Positions 1 to 7,435 are shown, counted from the first letter of the stretch. The stretch: 7,921 bases of DNA from Acidobacteriota bacterium (GCA_019510535.1 JAEKKE010000395.1:1-7921); one strand, 5' to 3'. The notes: a model not told the origin generated them from the sequence alone. Program-made: numbers and translations.

Positions 1-54
1 AACAAGCAGCGCCCACATCCACGATCTGGCCCATCGGCCCATATGTGTCATCAT
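1..54 (-). CDS. Possible 5' end of a gene leaving the left edge (signal-peptide-like N-terminus)
   Basis: Reading leftward from an ATG at 54-52 gives 18 open codons, beginning MMTHMGRWARSWMWALLV, to the window edge. Two arginines followed by a hydrophobic run is what the start of a signal peptide or first membrane helix looks like. The position just beyond the terminator of the DUF4142 gene would suit a new transcription unit. Further in-frame ATGs at 51-49 and 42-40 are equally possible starts. There is no good ribosome binding site: the nearest purine-rich stretch is a weak GGGGCGAAAG. Eighteen codons are too few to identify a family or to exclude chance. Confidence 0.2.
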   Translation of the reverse strand, partial: MMTHMGRWARSWMWALLV

Positions 55-93
55 TCTACGCTTTCGCCCCGCAAAAGGTTCCGCAGGGCAAAA

Positions 94-121
94 CAAAGGC
101 GGGCGTTCACGCCCGCCTTTG
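94..121 (-). terminator. Rho-independent terminator of the DUF4142 gene
   Basis: A perfect 12-bp GC-rich stem (94-105 paired with 110-121, arm CAAAGGCGGGCG) closes a 4-base loop. It lies 16 bases past the TAA at 140-138. Read on the minus strand the 3' arm ends in TTTGTTTT, a usable U-tract; on the plus strand the T-run is interrupted, so the minus-strand reading is preferred. Confidence 0.85.
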
Positions 122-137
122 TCCTCCAGTATCTACC

Positions 138-785
138 TTACTGCATAGCGAGATAACCGTTCTTATGCGCAACAGAATCCGCCTGCATAATGTGATCCTG
201 AATCACAGGGATCGTGCGGTCGAGAGCGTCTTTGAGTGAGTTATTCGACGTGGCCACCATGGTGTCGCGAAAAAGCTTCAGATCTTCGCGATGACTTTCT
301 GCCATAGCCATCATGTATTCCTTGTCGAACTGCTCTCCTGAGAGACCGCTCAACCGGTCATACAGCTTCTGGTCCTTCCTGGAAAGCTCCCGGGCCGGAG
401 GACCGCCGAGTTCCTGCGCCAGCGGCTTCCAGGTGCGCGCGAGCGCGGCATGGTCGGTCATGATCTTCTGCGCGAATGTCTTTACATCGTCGTTGCTGGA
501 CTTCGCGAGAGCAAGCTGGCTCATTCGTACGACTCCCCTGCTACTCTGGGCTGCGGTCTTCAGGAAAAACCGGTCCCGCATACGCTCACCGGTATCCCCC
601 AGCGGCGCCGAGGTATCTTCCGGTCTCGCATTGGAGACACCAACACCCGCCGGCTTTTCCTGCCGCTGCTGCTGCGGTGTTGGATTGGTGTTGTAGATGC
701 TGCCGCTCGTATCCTGCTGTGCGGCTAAAGTTGCCGCACCAAATCCCAACATCACAACAAAGGCTGAAACGCCTGATATTCGCAT
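138..785 (-). CDS. Secreted DUF4142 domain protein
   Basis: A 215-residue protein with a clear signal peptide (hydrophobic core about residues 5-20, cleavage likely after the Ala-Ala near 21-22). It continues into a disordered Gln/Pro/Asp-rich linker (about 23-68) and a helical DUF4142 domain (about 71-207). Family landmarks visible are the MTDHAAL segment with His112, FDKEY at 153-157 followed by SHREDLKLF with His165, and a late QDHI with His198. DUF4142 is a ferritin-like four-helix fold found in periplasmic proteins of soil bacteria; no biochemical role is established, and I do not infer metal binding here. The ATG at 785-783 is preceded by AGGAGG (plus positions 795-800) with a 9-base spacer, which fixes the start. 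It is monocistronic, transcribed divergently from ptrB, and has its own terminator. The longer plus-strand frame crossing it is a shadow. Confidence 0.9.
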   Translation of the reverse strand: MRISGVSAFVVMLGFGAATLAAQQDTSGSIYNTNPTPQQQRQEKPAGVGVSNARPEDTSAPLGDTGERMRDRFFLKTAAQSSRGVVRMSQLALAKSSNDDVKTFAQKIMTDHAALARTWKPLAQELGGPPARELSRKDQKLYDRLSGLSGEQFDKEYMMAMAESHREDLKLFRDTMVATSNNSLKDALDRTIPVIQDHIMQADSVAHKNGYLAMQ

Positions 786-827
786 CCTTCGGGACCTCCT
801 GTAGCTCTATGATCTCTACGACGAGGC

Positions 828-857
828 ACAATACTCCTCTCTTTCTTAGGGTGGCAA
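828..857 (-). promoter_or_regulatory. Candidate sigma70-type promoter for the DUF4142 gene
   Basis: On the minus strand, TTGCCA (857-852) is separated by 18 bases from TATTGT (833-828): one and two mismatches from the -35 and -10 consensus. It would start transcription about 30-40 bases upstream of the ATG, leaving room for the AGGAGG site. It is a pattern match only. I found no equally good promoter for ptrB in this 122-base divergent gap. Confidence 0.35.
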
Positions 858-907
858 CATCCATCTGCGGTTGCCTGTATCCTCTTTCTTTGGAGCCGAA
901 TCAAGAC

Positions 908-2992
908 ATGCAACCCCCTGTCGCCCGCCGCGAGCCGCATCCCACCAATATCCACGGACAAACACTCGAAGACGATTACTTCTGGCTCCGCAACAAGGAC
1001 TCAGAAGAGGTGATCGAGTACCTGAAGGCCGAGAACGCCTACACCCACGCCTTCATGGAGCCCACCAAGGAGCTGCAGGAGAGGCTCTACCGCGAGATGT
1101 TGTCGCACATCAAGGAGACCGACGTCTCGGTTCCCTACCTCGCGAATGGGTACTTCTACTACACCCGCACGGTCGAAGGCCTGCAGTACCCCATCTACTG
1201 CCGCAAGCCATCGCCAGTTCCAGGTGACCCGAACGCCGTCTACAACGACTCTGTTGCAGAGCAGGTCATCCTCGACGTCAATGAACTGGCCAAAGACCAG
1301 CCATTCATGGCTATTGGAGGCCTCGCGGTCTCGCCGGATAATACGCTGCTCGCATATTCGACAGACAATACCGGCTTCCGCCAGTACACGCTGCACATAC
1401 GTTCTCTCGTCACGGGAGAAGATCTTCCGGATACCGCGCCGCGCACCGGCTCCCTGGTGTGGGCCGACGACTCGAAGACGCTCTTCTACACCCTCGAAGA
1501 CGAACAGACCAAGCGTCACTATCGGCTGTATCGTCATACCTTCGGCGAGGATACGGCCAAAGATGTCGTGATCTTTGAAGAGACGGACGAGCGTTTCAAC
1601 CTCGGCGCCGGACGCAGCCGTGACCGCAAGTACATCTTCCTCGAGTCGGGCAGTCACACGACAACCGAGGTGCGGTTTGCGCCTGCCTCCGATCCCGCAA
1701 CGTTTACACTGCTGGCTCCGCGCATCAACGATCAGGAGTACTACGCCGATCATCGCAACGGCCGCTTCTATATCCGGGTGAACGACACAGGCAAGAACTT
1801 CCGCCTGGTTTCAGCAGACGTGAATGCTCCCGGACGCGAGCATTGGGTCGAAGAGCTTCCTGAGGATGCAGAGTATCCGCTCGAAGACTTCGATCTCTTC
1901 CGCGACTTTGCGGTCGCCTCCGACCGCGTGCTCGGCTTGCCTCGTCTTCGCGTCTTTGGCTGGAGCGGCGAGAAGCTGACATCCGCCTCGGAAGAAGTGA
2001 CCTTCCCCGAGCCGACCTACTCCGCGGGACTGCACGTCAATGCGGAGTTTGCTGCGGCTACCTTCCGCTACAGCTATCAGTCGCTGGTCTCGCCCTCGTC
2101 TGTCTACAGCTACGATGTCAACACGCATTCCTCCACACTGCTGAAGCAGCAGGAGGTCCCGGGCGGTTTCGATCGTTCCCGTTATGCCTCTGAGCGCATC
2201 TGGGCGACGGCATTTGACGGCACAAAGATCCCTGTCTCGCTTGTTTATCGTCGCGATGAGTTCATCCGCAATGGCGAGAATCCGCTTTACGTTTATGGCT
2301 ACGGTTCCTACGGTTACGCACTGCCGGTTGGCTTCAATCCGAACCGTCTTTCTCTGCTTGATCGTGGCCTGGTACTCGCCTATGCACATATACGAGGTGG
2401 CGGCGATCTCGGCGACAAGTGGCACGACGCCGGCAAGATGCGGGTGAAGATGAATACCTTCACCGACTTCATCGCCGCGACCGAGCATCTCGTCGCTGAA
2501 GGCTATGGTGATCCAAAACGAGTCGCCATCGAAGGCGGTTCCGCGGGCGGTCTGCTGATGGGCGCCGTCACCAATCTTCGCCCTGATCTCTTCAGCGTTG
2601 TGCTGTCGCATGTGCCCTTCGTCGATGTGATAAACACGATGCTGGATGACTCGCTCCCGCTCACCGTTGGTGAGTATGAAGAGTGGGGCAACCCGAACGA
2701 GCCGGAGGCGTTTGCCACCATGCACGCCTATTCGCCGTACGACAACCTGAAGCCGGGAGACTACCCGGCAATGCTAGTGAAAACCAGTCTGAACGATTCG
2801 CAGGTGATGTACTGGGAGCCGGCCAAATATATCGCCAAGCTGCGCACCCTGAAGAATAACGGCACTCCGCTTCTGCTTGAGACCAATATGGACGCGGGTC
2901 ATGGAGGAGCCTCGGGCCGTTATGACTATCTGAAGGAGATCGCCTTCGATTACGCCTTCCTGCTGACTCAGCTAGGAGTTGAAAAACCATAA
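908..2992 (+). CDS. ptrB: Oligopeptidase B (S9A prolyl oligopeptidase family)
   Basis: A 694-residue serine peptidase that cleaves short peptides after Arg or Lys; the E. coli enzyme is cytosolic and of similar length. The N-terminal HPTNIHGQTLEDDYFWLR segment is followed by a beta-propeller (roughly 75-405) and an alpha/beta-hydrolase domain. The catalytic triad is complete: Ser545 in GGSAGG, Asp630 in LNDSQV, His665 in DAGHGG. The 85- and 35-residue spacings equal those of E. coli PtrB as I recall it (532/617/652). The P1-specificity glutamates are kept as Glu589 and Glu591 in GEYEEWG, supporting a basic-residue preference. The two aspartates reported for the P2 pocket in Salmonella are replaced by Pro473 and Gly475. 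The ATG at 908 is chosen because the conserved family N-terminus begins just after it and GGAG lies at 892-895, although the 12-base spacer is long. No signal peptide is seen. Its stop overlaps the next gene's start by one base. Confidence 0.95.
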   Translation: MQPPVARREPHPTNIHGQTLEDDYFWLRNKDSEEVIEYLKAENAYTHAFMEPTKELQERLYREMLSHIKETDVSVPYLANGYFYYTRTVEGLQYPIYCRKPSPVPGDPNAVYNDSVAEQVILDVNELAKDQPFMAIGGLAVSPDNTLLAYSTDNTGFRQYTLHIRSLVTGEDLPDTAPRTGSLVWADDSKTLFYTLEDEQTKRHYRLYRHTFGEDTAKDVVIFEETDERFNLGAGRSRDRKYIFLESGSHTTTEVRFAPASDPATFTLLAPRINDQEYYADHRNGRFYIRVNDTGKNFRLVSADVNAPGREHWVEELPEDAEYPLEDFDLFRDFAVASDRVLGLPRLRVFGWSGEKLTSASEEVTFPEPTYSAGLHVNAEFAAATFRYSYQSLVSPSSVYSYDVNTHSSTLLKQQEVPGGFDRSRYASERIWATAFDGTKIPVSLVYRRDEFIRNGENPLYVYGYGSYGYALPVGFNPNRLSLLDRGLVLAYAHIRGGGDLGDKWHDAGKMRVKMNTFTDFIAATEHLVAEGYGDPKRVAIEGGSAGGLLMGAVTNLRPDLFSVVLSHVPFVDVINTMLDDSLPLTVGEYEEWGNPNEPEAFATMHAYSPYDNLKPGDYPAMLVKTSLNDSQVMYWEPAKYIAKLRTLKNNGTPLLLETNMDAGHGGASGRYDYLKEIAFDYAFLLTQLGVEKP

Positions 2993-4089
2993 TGAGAAAG
3001 AGAGCACTCTTTGCGGTGGCTGCGGCTGCCATGATCTCCATGACCACACTCGCCCAAACACCACAGGCACCTCACAAATGGGCCATCGTCATCCACGGAG
3101 GCGCCGGCGTCATCGAACGCAAGAACATGACACCCGAGGCGGAAAAATCCTACCGCGCGGCTCTCGATAAAGTGCTGCAGACGGGCGCCGATGTGCTGGC
3201 CAAAGGCGGATCTTCCCTTGATGCCATTGAAGCCGCCATCAAACTGATGGAAGACGATCCGTTGTTTAACGCCGGACGCGGCGCCGTCTTTACCGCCGCC
3301 GGACGCAATGAACTGGACGCTGCCATCATGGACGGCAAGACTCTGAACGCAGGGGCTGTCGCCGAAATCACCCGCACCAGGCACCCCATCTCGCTCGCAC
3401 GCGCCGTCATGGAGAAGTCGCCGCACGTCATGCTGATCGGAAGCGGAGCAGATGAGTTCGCAGCTGAGCGTAGCCTGGAGCAGGTTGACCCCAGCTACTT
3501 CTTCACCGAACGCCGCTGGCGACAGCTTGTAAAGGCGCTCACGGCCAAAGGTAAACCTATTCCTCCGCGGCCTGCAGGCGCGCCTCCCGAGCCCAAGGAA
3601 CCTATCTCCTTCCTGCAACCTGATGAGCTGCCTGCCGCGGCGTGGCCTGATGAGAACGAGACACACAAGTACGGCACCGTCGGAGTCGTCGCTCTCGACC
3701 GCGACGGTAACGTCGCCGCCGGAACCTCCACCGGCGGTACAACGGCGAAGCTTTATGGACGCGTCGGCGATTCGCCTATTATCGGTGCGGGTACGTACGC
3801 CTCCAATGAAAGCTGCGCTGTTTCCGCCACAGGCACCGGCGAGTATTTCATCCGGCTCACAGTCGCTCGCGAGATCTGCGCGCTTGTCCAATACAAGGGG
3901 ATGAAGTTACAGGACGCAGCCGATGAGGTAATTCAGAAGCGTTTAACCGCACTCAAGGGTGATGGGGGCATCATCGCCATTACACCGGACGGACAACTTG
4001 CGTGGAGCTTCAATACTCCAGGTATGTACCGCGCCAGACTTGCAGAAGGTGGTAAGGCGCAGGTCAGCATCTATCACGACGAACCATGA
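2992..4089 (+). CDS. iaaA: Exported isoaspartyl peptidase / plant-type L-asparaginase (Ntn hydrolase)
   Basis: A 365-residue protein of the EcAIII/IaaA family, which removes N-terminal isoaspartate from damaged peptides and hydrolyses asparagine. It matures by autocleavage before a threonine that then acts as nucleophile. Residues 1-21 form a signal peptide (RKR, Ala-rich core, ending LAQ), so maturation probably takes place outside the cytoplasm. Landmarks are HGGAG at 35-39, NAGRGAVFT, then Thr229 in KYGTVG as nucleophile. Downstream Thr247, Arg257, Asp260, Thr280 and Gly281 sit at the same offsets from the nucleophile as the E. coli active-site residues. It is longer than E. coli IaaA (about 320) because of the signal peptide and a proline-rich stretch (about 189-219) just before the cleavage site. 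The ATG lies in TAATG overlapping the ptrB stop, with AGGAG at 2974-2978, so the two are probably translationally coupled. Confidence 0.94.
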   Translation: MRKRALFAVAAAAMISMTTLAQTPQAPHKWAIVIHGGAGVIERKNMTPEAEKSYRAALDKVLQTGADVLAKGGSSLDAIEAAIKLMEDDPLFNAGRGAVFTAAGRNELDAAIMDGKTLNAGAVAEITRTRHPISLARAVMEKSPHVMLIGSGADEFAAERSLEQVDPSYFFTERRWRQLVKALTAKGKPIPPRPAGAPPEPKEPISFLQPDELPAAAWPDENETHKYGTVGVVALDRDGNVAAGTSTGGTTAKLYGRVGDSPIIGAGTYASNESCAVSATGTGEYFIRLTVAREICALVQYKGMKLQDAADEVIQKRLTALKGDGGIIAITPDGQLAWSFNTPGMYRARLAEGGKAQVSIYHDEP

Positions 4090-4105
4090 GGTTCGAGGAT
4101 TCCGA

Positions 4106-4144
4106 AAAGCAGAAGAGGGGGCAAAATGCCCCCTCTTCTGCTTT
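4106..4144. terminator. Bidirectional terminator between converging operons
   Basis: A perfect 18-bp inverted repeat (4106-4123 with 4127-4144) with a 3-base AAA loop. The stem core is GCAGAAGAGGGGGCA, and A-runs and T-runs at its outer ends give short U-tracts in both directions. It begins 16 bases after the iaaA stop and ends 16 bases before the end of the minus-strand ABC gene, so one hairpin can serve both. Confidence 0.9.
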
Positions 4145-4160
4145 GTACCGTGGTCTTTGA

Positions 4161-6053
4161 CTACGCTTTAGCTTCTTCTTCCAGCTTGTCGCCTTCGCCC
4201 GGAGCCAGAAACATATTCATCTCGACGCCGTGCTGCCGCGTGTAGAGCTCGTAGTAGCGTCCGCCCATCGCCAGCAGTTCCTCATGGCGTCCGCGCTCCC
4301 GGATGCGGCCTTGTTCCACAACAAGAATCTGATCTGCCTTGCGAATGGTTGAGAGCCGGTGAGCGATGACGAAGGTCGTGCGTCCCCGCATCAGGTAGTT
4401 CAGGCCTTCCTGGATCAGCGCCTCACTCTCCGAATCGAGTGAACTAGTCGCTTCATCCAGAATCAGGATGCGAGGATCGGCAAGGATGGCGCGTGCGATC
4501 GAGAGCCGCTGCCTCTGGCCTCCGCTCAATTTCACGCCGCGCTCGCCGACGATGGTTTCATAGCCTTCCGGGAAGCGCTCCACAAACTCATCCACGCGCG
4601 CGATGCGGCAGGCCTCTCTCCACTGCTCTTCCGTCGCTTCCGGACGTGAGAACAGCACGTTTTCACGCACCGTGCCATCGAAGAGGAAGGTCTCCTGCAG
4701 AACCACGCCAAGCTGCGAACGATAGCTGCTCAGCTTTACATCTGCCAGATCCACGCCGTCCACGACGACCCGGCCCTGCTGTGCAGTGTGGAAGGCACAC
4801 ACCAGGCTGATGATGGTTGACTTGCCGGAACCAGACGAGCCCACAAGCGCCGTCGAGGTCCCGGGTCTGGCCACGAAGTCGATATCATGCAGCACTGGTT
4901 TGCCCTCTTCGTACTCAAAGCTGACGTGTTCGAACCGGACATCCCCACGCAGCGTTCCCAGTTCTGCCTTGCGCTTCGAGCCTGCATCTTCGGTCAGCTC
5001 TGCGAGCACTTCATTGGTCCGATCCAGGCCGGCAGCGGCTTCCGTCAACTGCGTTCCAATCGAGACCAGTTGCACCATGGGAGCGATCATGAAGGTCAGG
5101 AACATGGTGTATTCCACGTATCCACCGACGGTCAAACGCCCTGCTGTATGTTCCCTGCCACCGAGATACATCACCAGGCCGCCGACTACGCCCAGAACCA
5201 TGGTGCTCGATAGCGTCATCAGTGACTGAGCCCGCAGCGAGCTCAGCACGTTCGTCAGTAGTCGCTGGACGCCGCCGGCAAAGACGTTCGCTTCGCTCTC
5301 CTCCGCGTGATATCCCTTCACCACCCGAACGCCACCGAGAGACTCGGTCAGACGTCCCGTTACCTCTGCGGCGATGGCTCCCCGCTGGCGGAAGATGGGA
5401 CGGATCGTCCTGAAGGCGCGCATCAGGATCACCGCAAAGATCAGCAGGATCGAGAAGGTCAGAAGCGTCATCCGCGTGCTCAGTCCGATCAGGACGACAA
5501 ATGCAATCAGCGCCGTCAAGAGTCCGCCGACAAATTCTACGAGCCCCGTGCCAATGATGTTGCGCACGCCTTCCACGTCCGACATGATGCGCGAGACCAG
5601 CACACCTGTGCGATTACGGTCGTAGAACTCCACGGGGAGCCGGCCGATATGCTCCTGGACCTTCCGCCGCAACTCAGCGATAAGCTTCTGGCCTTCGGTA
5701 GAGAGCAACTGCGACAGAGCGTAGGTCGTGACTCCCTGGATCATCGTCGCTGCAGCGACAATACCGACGATCTTAGGCAACAAGGAAGACTGTCCGTGAT
5801 ACATCACGTTGTCGATCAGGAAGCGCGAAGAAGCAGGGAGCACCAGACCGCAGGCACGGTTAACGATCATCAGCAGGAAGCTGCCGACCACCAGACCGAG
5901 CCGCGGACGAAACAGCGCCCATACCTGCGGCAGTACTTTCTTCAGAGGAGGCTTCGGCCTCTTCTCTCCTCCGGGAAGGGCCTTATGATTGCGGATCGGC
6001 CGGTCGCCGGCGTGCATCCGCGGTGCTCCTAACGACGATGACATACCGCCCAT
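4161..6053 (-). CDS. ABC exporter, fused membrane and ATPase domains (MsbA/BmrA-like half transporter)
   Basis: A 630-residue half transporter expected to work as a homodimer exporting a lipid or drug-like compound across the inner membrane; the substrate cannot be read from sequence. A basic Pro/Lys-rich cytoplasmic tail (about 1-45) precedes six membrane helices (about 50-330) and one nucleotide-binding domain. The ATPase is complete: A-loop Tyr381, Walker A GSSGSGKST with Lys411, Q-loop Gln453, signature LSGGQ at 509-513, Walker B ILILDEA with catalytic Glu534, H-loop His565. The acidic C-terminal tail ends at residue 630. The ATG at 6053-6051 is preferred because GGAG (6063-6060) sits 6 bases upstream. 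An in-frame GTG at 6098-6096, with GAGG 7 bases before it, would add 15 residues. It is the last gene of the run starting with the SCO gene and ends at the shared terminator. A heterodimer partner is not present nearby. Confidence 0.93.
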   Translation of the reverse strand: MGGMSSSLGAPRMHAGDRPIRNHKALPGGEKRPKPPLKKVLPQVWALFRPRLGLVVGSFLLMIVNRACGLVLPASSRFLIDNVMYHGQSSLLPKIVGIVAAATMIQGVTTYALSQLLSTEGQKLIAELRRKVQEHIGRLPVEFYDRNRTGVLVSRIMSDVEGVRNIIGTGLVEFVGGLLTALIAFVVLIGLSTRMTLLTFSILLIFAVILMRAFRTIRPIFRQRGAIAAEVTGRLTESLGGVRVVKGYHAEESEANVFAGGVQRLLTNVLSSLRAQSLMTLSSTMVLGVVGGLVMYLGGREHTAGRLTVGGYVEYTMFLTFMIAPMVQLVSIGTQLTEAAAGLDRTNEVLAELTEDAGSKRKAELGTLRGDVRFEHVSFEYEEGKPVLHDIDFVARPGTSTALVGSSGSGKSTIISLVCAFHTAQQGRVVVDGVDLADVKLSSYRSQLGVVLQETFLFDGTVRENVLFSRPEATEEQWREACRIARVDEFVERFPEGYETIVGERGVKLSGGQRQRLSIARAILADPRILILDEATSSLDSESEALIQEGLNYLMRGRTTFVIAHRLSTIRKADQILVVEQGRIRERGRHEELLAMGGRYYELYTRQHGVEMNMFLAPGEGDKLEEEAKA

Positions 6054-6121
6054 ATTTCGCTCCACTCCGCTATTGCCGCAGTAGTCCACACCAGCCACGG
6101 CCGTACCTCAGAAAATCGACG

Positions 6122-6490
6122 TTATGCTACCCGTGCGCGGCGCGCAGCGATGAACGACCGCACACACAGCAGCGTGTAAATCAAGCAGATCACTGCCATC
6201 AGAACCTCTTCGCGGACTGCCAACGGGCGAAGGATGGGACCGGACATATAGGCCTTCAGAGCGCGAACCGCCGGGAACAGAAAGCCCAACAAGCCGATGG
6301 TGACCGCGATATGCATGATGATCATGCGCATCTTGCTATCTTCCGTACGGGCGGCCATCCCCAGGATCGCCAGCGCGACTCCAAAGAATGCCGGAATCAG
6401 CGCCGTAACAGCGGTGTGTCCAGTGATCCAGAAGAAGATCACTCCAAGCAGAATCAGCAACACGCCAAATCGAATTGTTACATTTGCCAT
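6122..6490 (-). CDS. Small four-helix membrane protein, function unknown
   Basis: A 122-residue integral membrane protein with four predicted helices (about 5-20, 26-45, 53-72 and 92-110), a TALIPAFFG stretch in the second helix and a basic C-terminus (ARRARVA). I recall similar small proteins with an ALIPAFFG-type motif in acidobacteria and planctomycetes but know no function. The ATG at 6490-6488 is chosen over the TTG just before it because AGAGGA (6503-6498) lies 7 bases upstream. That site overlaps the stop of the SCO gene and the gap is only 12 bases, so it is almost certainly co-transcribed and perhaps translationally coupled with it. The ABC exporter follows after 68 bases. A role with the copper lipoprotein is possible from position only. 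Confidence 0.8.
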   Translation of the reverse strand: MANVTIRFGVLLILLGVIFFWITGHTAVTALIPAFFGVALAILGMAARTEDSKMRMIIMHIAVTIGLLGFLFPAVRALKAYMSGPILRPLAVREEVLMAVICLIYTLLCVRSFIAARRARVA

Positions 6491-6502
6491 CAACGTTTCC
6501 TC

Positions 6503-7384
6503 TCAGGCCGCACGGGCCAGTTCTTTCATCCGCGCTGCGACCTGCGCAGCCGTCCAGTCATTCCCTGGATACCACTCGGCCACACGTCCGCTTTTATCCA
6601 CGACTACTGTAGATAACGAATGAGTGAGCGATTTATTGTCGTCCGAAGTCACTCCCAGGTCGAAAAACTCCTCCATGAGCCGCAGATCGCTCTGCGAAGG
6701 CACTGCAAACTCCCAGTGCCGGAAGTCCGTCTTTCCGGCGTAGATTTCGCCGTAGCTCTTCAGCACCTTCGGTGAATCGAAGGCCGGATCAAAGCTGATG
6801 CTCAGCAGGTGTGTCTTTGCCGCGGCATCTTTATCCGTTGCGAGCGTCTTCTCGATCTCCGCAAAGTTGCGGCTCATCTTCGGGCAGTAGTCGTCCAACG
6901 GGCAGCGGGTATAGACAAAGGTAATCAACAGCACCCGGCCCTGGAACTCATTCATGTGAATCGCCTTACCGTTCTGATTGGTCAGCTTGAAGTCCGGGAC
7001 GACGTCGCCTTTTGCCGGTGCGTGAAACTGCATTGTCGGCTTGTAGTCGGGCTTTCCCTGGGCGATGACGACAATCTGATCGAGCTTGGCGTTCTTGTAG
7101 ACTTCTCCGTCGTACTCCACGAAGAGCTTTGCCGTAATCCGGTCCCCCGGATGAAGCTCCTTCAATACCGCCGAATCTTTCACCTTGTACGGCATGATCA
7201 TGGCTTCCATAAAGCCTGGAATCGCTTCGTGATCCAGGGTCACCTCGCTGCGGGCGGGATTCGTTTCGATCACCTTACCGCGAACATCAAACGTCTTCGT
7301 CGTGCTCGGAGGTTGGGGGGGCTTTTTGCACCCGGCCATGCAGACCACGACAGCCAGCAGGATCGCAAAAGAAATCTTTCTCAC
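6503..7384 (-). CDS. CusF-like/SCO1-SenC fusion lipoprotein, copper chaperone
   Basis: A 293-residue envelope lipoprotein (from the GTG at 7384-7382) with a signal peptide and lipobox ending in Cys19 (CMAGC). A CusF-type copper-binding domain (about 31-107) carries His52, Met59, Met62 and Met64. It is followed by a thioredoxin-fold SCO domain (about 125-293). SCO proteins load copper into the CuA site of cytochrome c oxidase and can act as thiol-disulfide reductases. The copper ligands appear as Cys161 and Cys167 in CPLDDYC, a C-X5-C spacing instead of the classic C-X3-C, plus His255 in LTHSLST. The start is odd: the well-placed GAGG (7402-7399) points to an ATG at 7392 in another frame that stops after three codons, overlapping the GTG. 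Longer in-frame starts reach into the repeat element and would bury the signal peptide, so I reject them. First gene of a probable three-gene operon. Confidence 0.92.
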   Translation of the reverse strand: MRKISFAILLAVVVCMAGCKKPPQPPSTTKTFDVRGKVIETNPARSEVTLDHEAIPGFMEAMIMPYKVKDSAVLKELHPGDRITAKLFVEYDGEVYKNAKLDQIVVIAQGKPDYKPTMQFHAPAKGDVVPDFKLTNQNGKAIHMNEFQGRVLLITFVYTRCPLDDYCPKMSRNFAEIEKTLATDKDAAAKTHLLSISFDPAFDSPKVLKSYGEIYAGKTDFRHWEFAVPSQSDLRLMEEFFDLGVTSDDNKSLTHSLSTVVVDKSGRVAEWYPGNDWTAAQVAARMKELARAA

Positions 7385-7402
7385 ACCTTCATGATAGTCC
7401 TC
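7381..7402 (-). promoter_or_regulatory. SCO translation start region with a three-codon ORF overlapping the GTG
   Basis: On the minus strand GAGG (7402-7399) is followed 6 bases later by ATG (7392-7390), then AAG, GTG, TGA. The TGA (7383-7381) overlaps the SCO GTG (7384-7382). The GTG itself is 14 bases from GAGG, too far for efficient direct initiation, so expression would depend on re-initiation from the mini-ORF or on a frame restored by losing one TG of the GTGTG. Confidence 0.5.
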
Positions 7403-7435
7403 GGCCCCCGCCGTTCCGCGTGACACACTGGAGAG

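Noticed and set aside
476..907. In-frame 5' extension of ptrB overlapping the DUF4142 gene
   Set aside because: The conserved PtrB N-terminus begins right after the ATG at 908, and the extension runs antisense through a confident gene. An ATG at 809 would add 33 residues with some hydrophobic character but lacks a ribosome binding site and family support.
786..907. Promoter for ptrB in the divergent gap (TTGCCT at 871-876)
   Set aside because: No acceptable -10 hexamer lies 16-19 bases downstream, so I did not call it.
1811..2725. 304-residue minus-strand frame inside ptrB
   Set aside because: It is a shadow of a high-GC coding gene on the opposite strand; no family features, and ptrB has a complete catalytic triad.
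2968..3891. 307-residue minus-strand frame inside iaaA
   Set aside because: Antisense shadow with Gly/Arg/Asp-rich composition; the plus-strand gene is well supported by active-site residues.
5307..6032. 241-residue plus-strand frame within the ABC exporter
   Set aside because: Antisense shadow, rich in Arg, Gln and His, with no recognisable domain.
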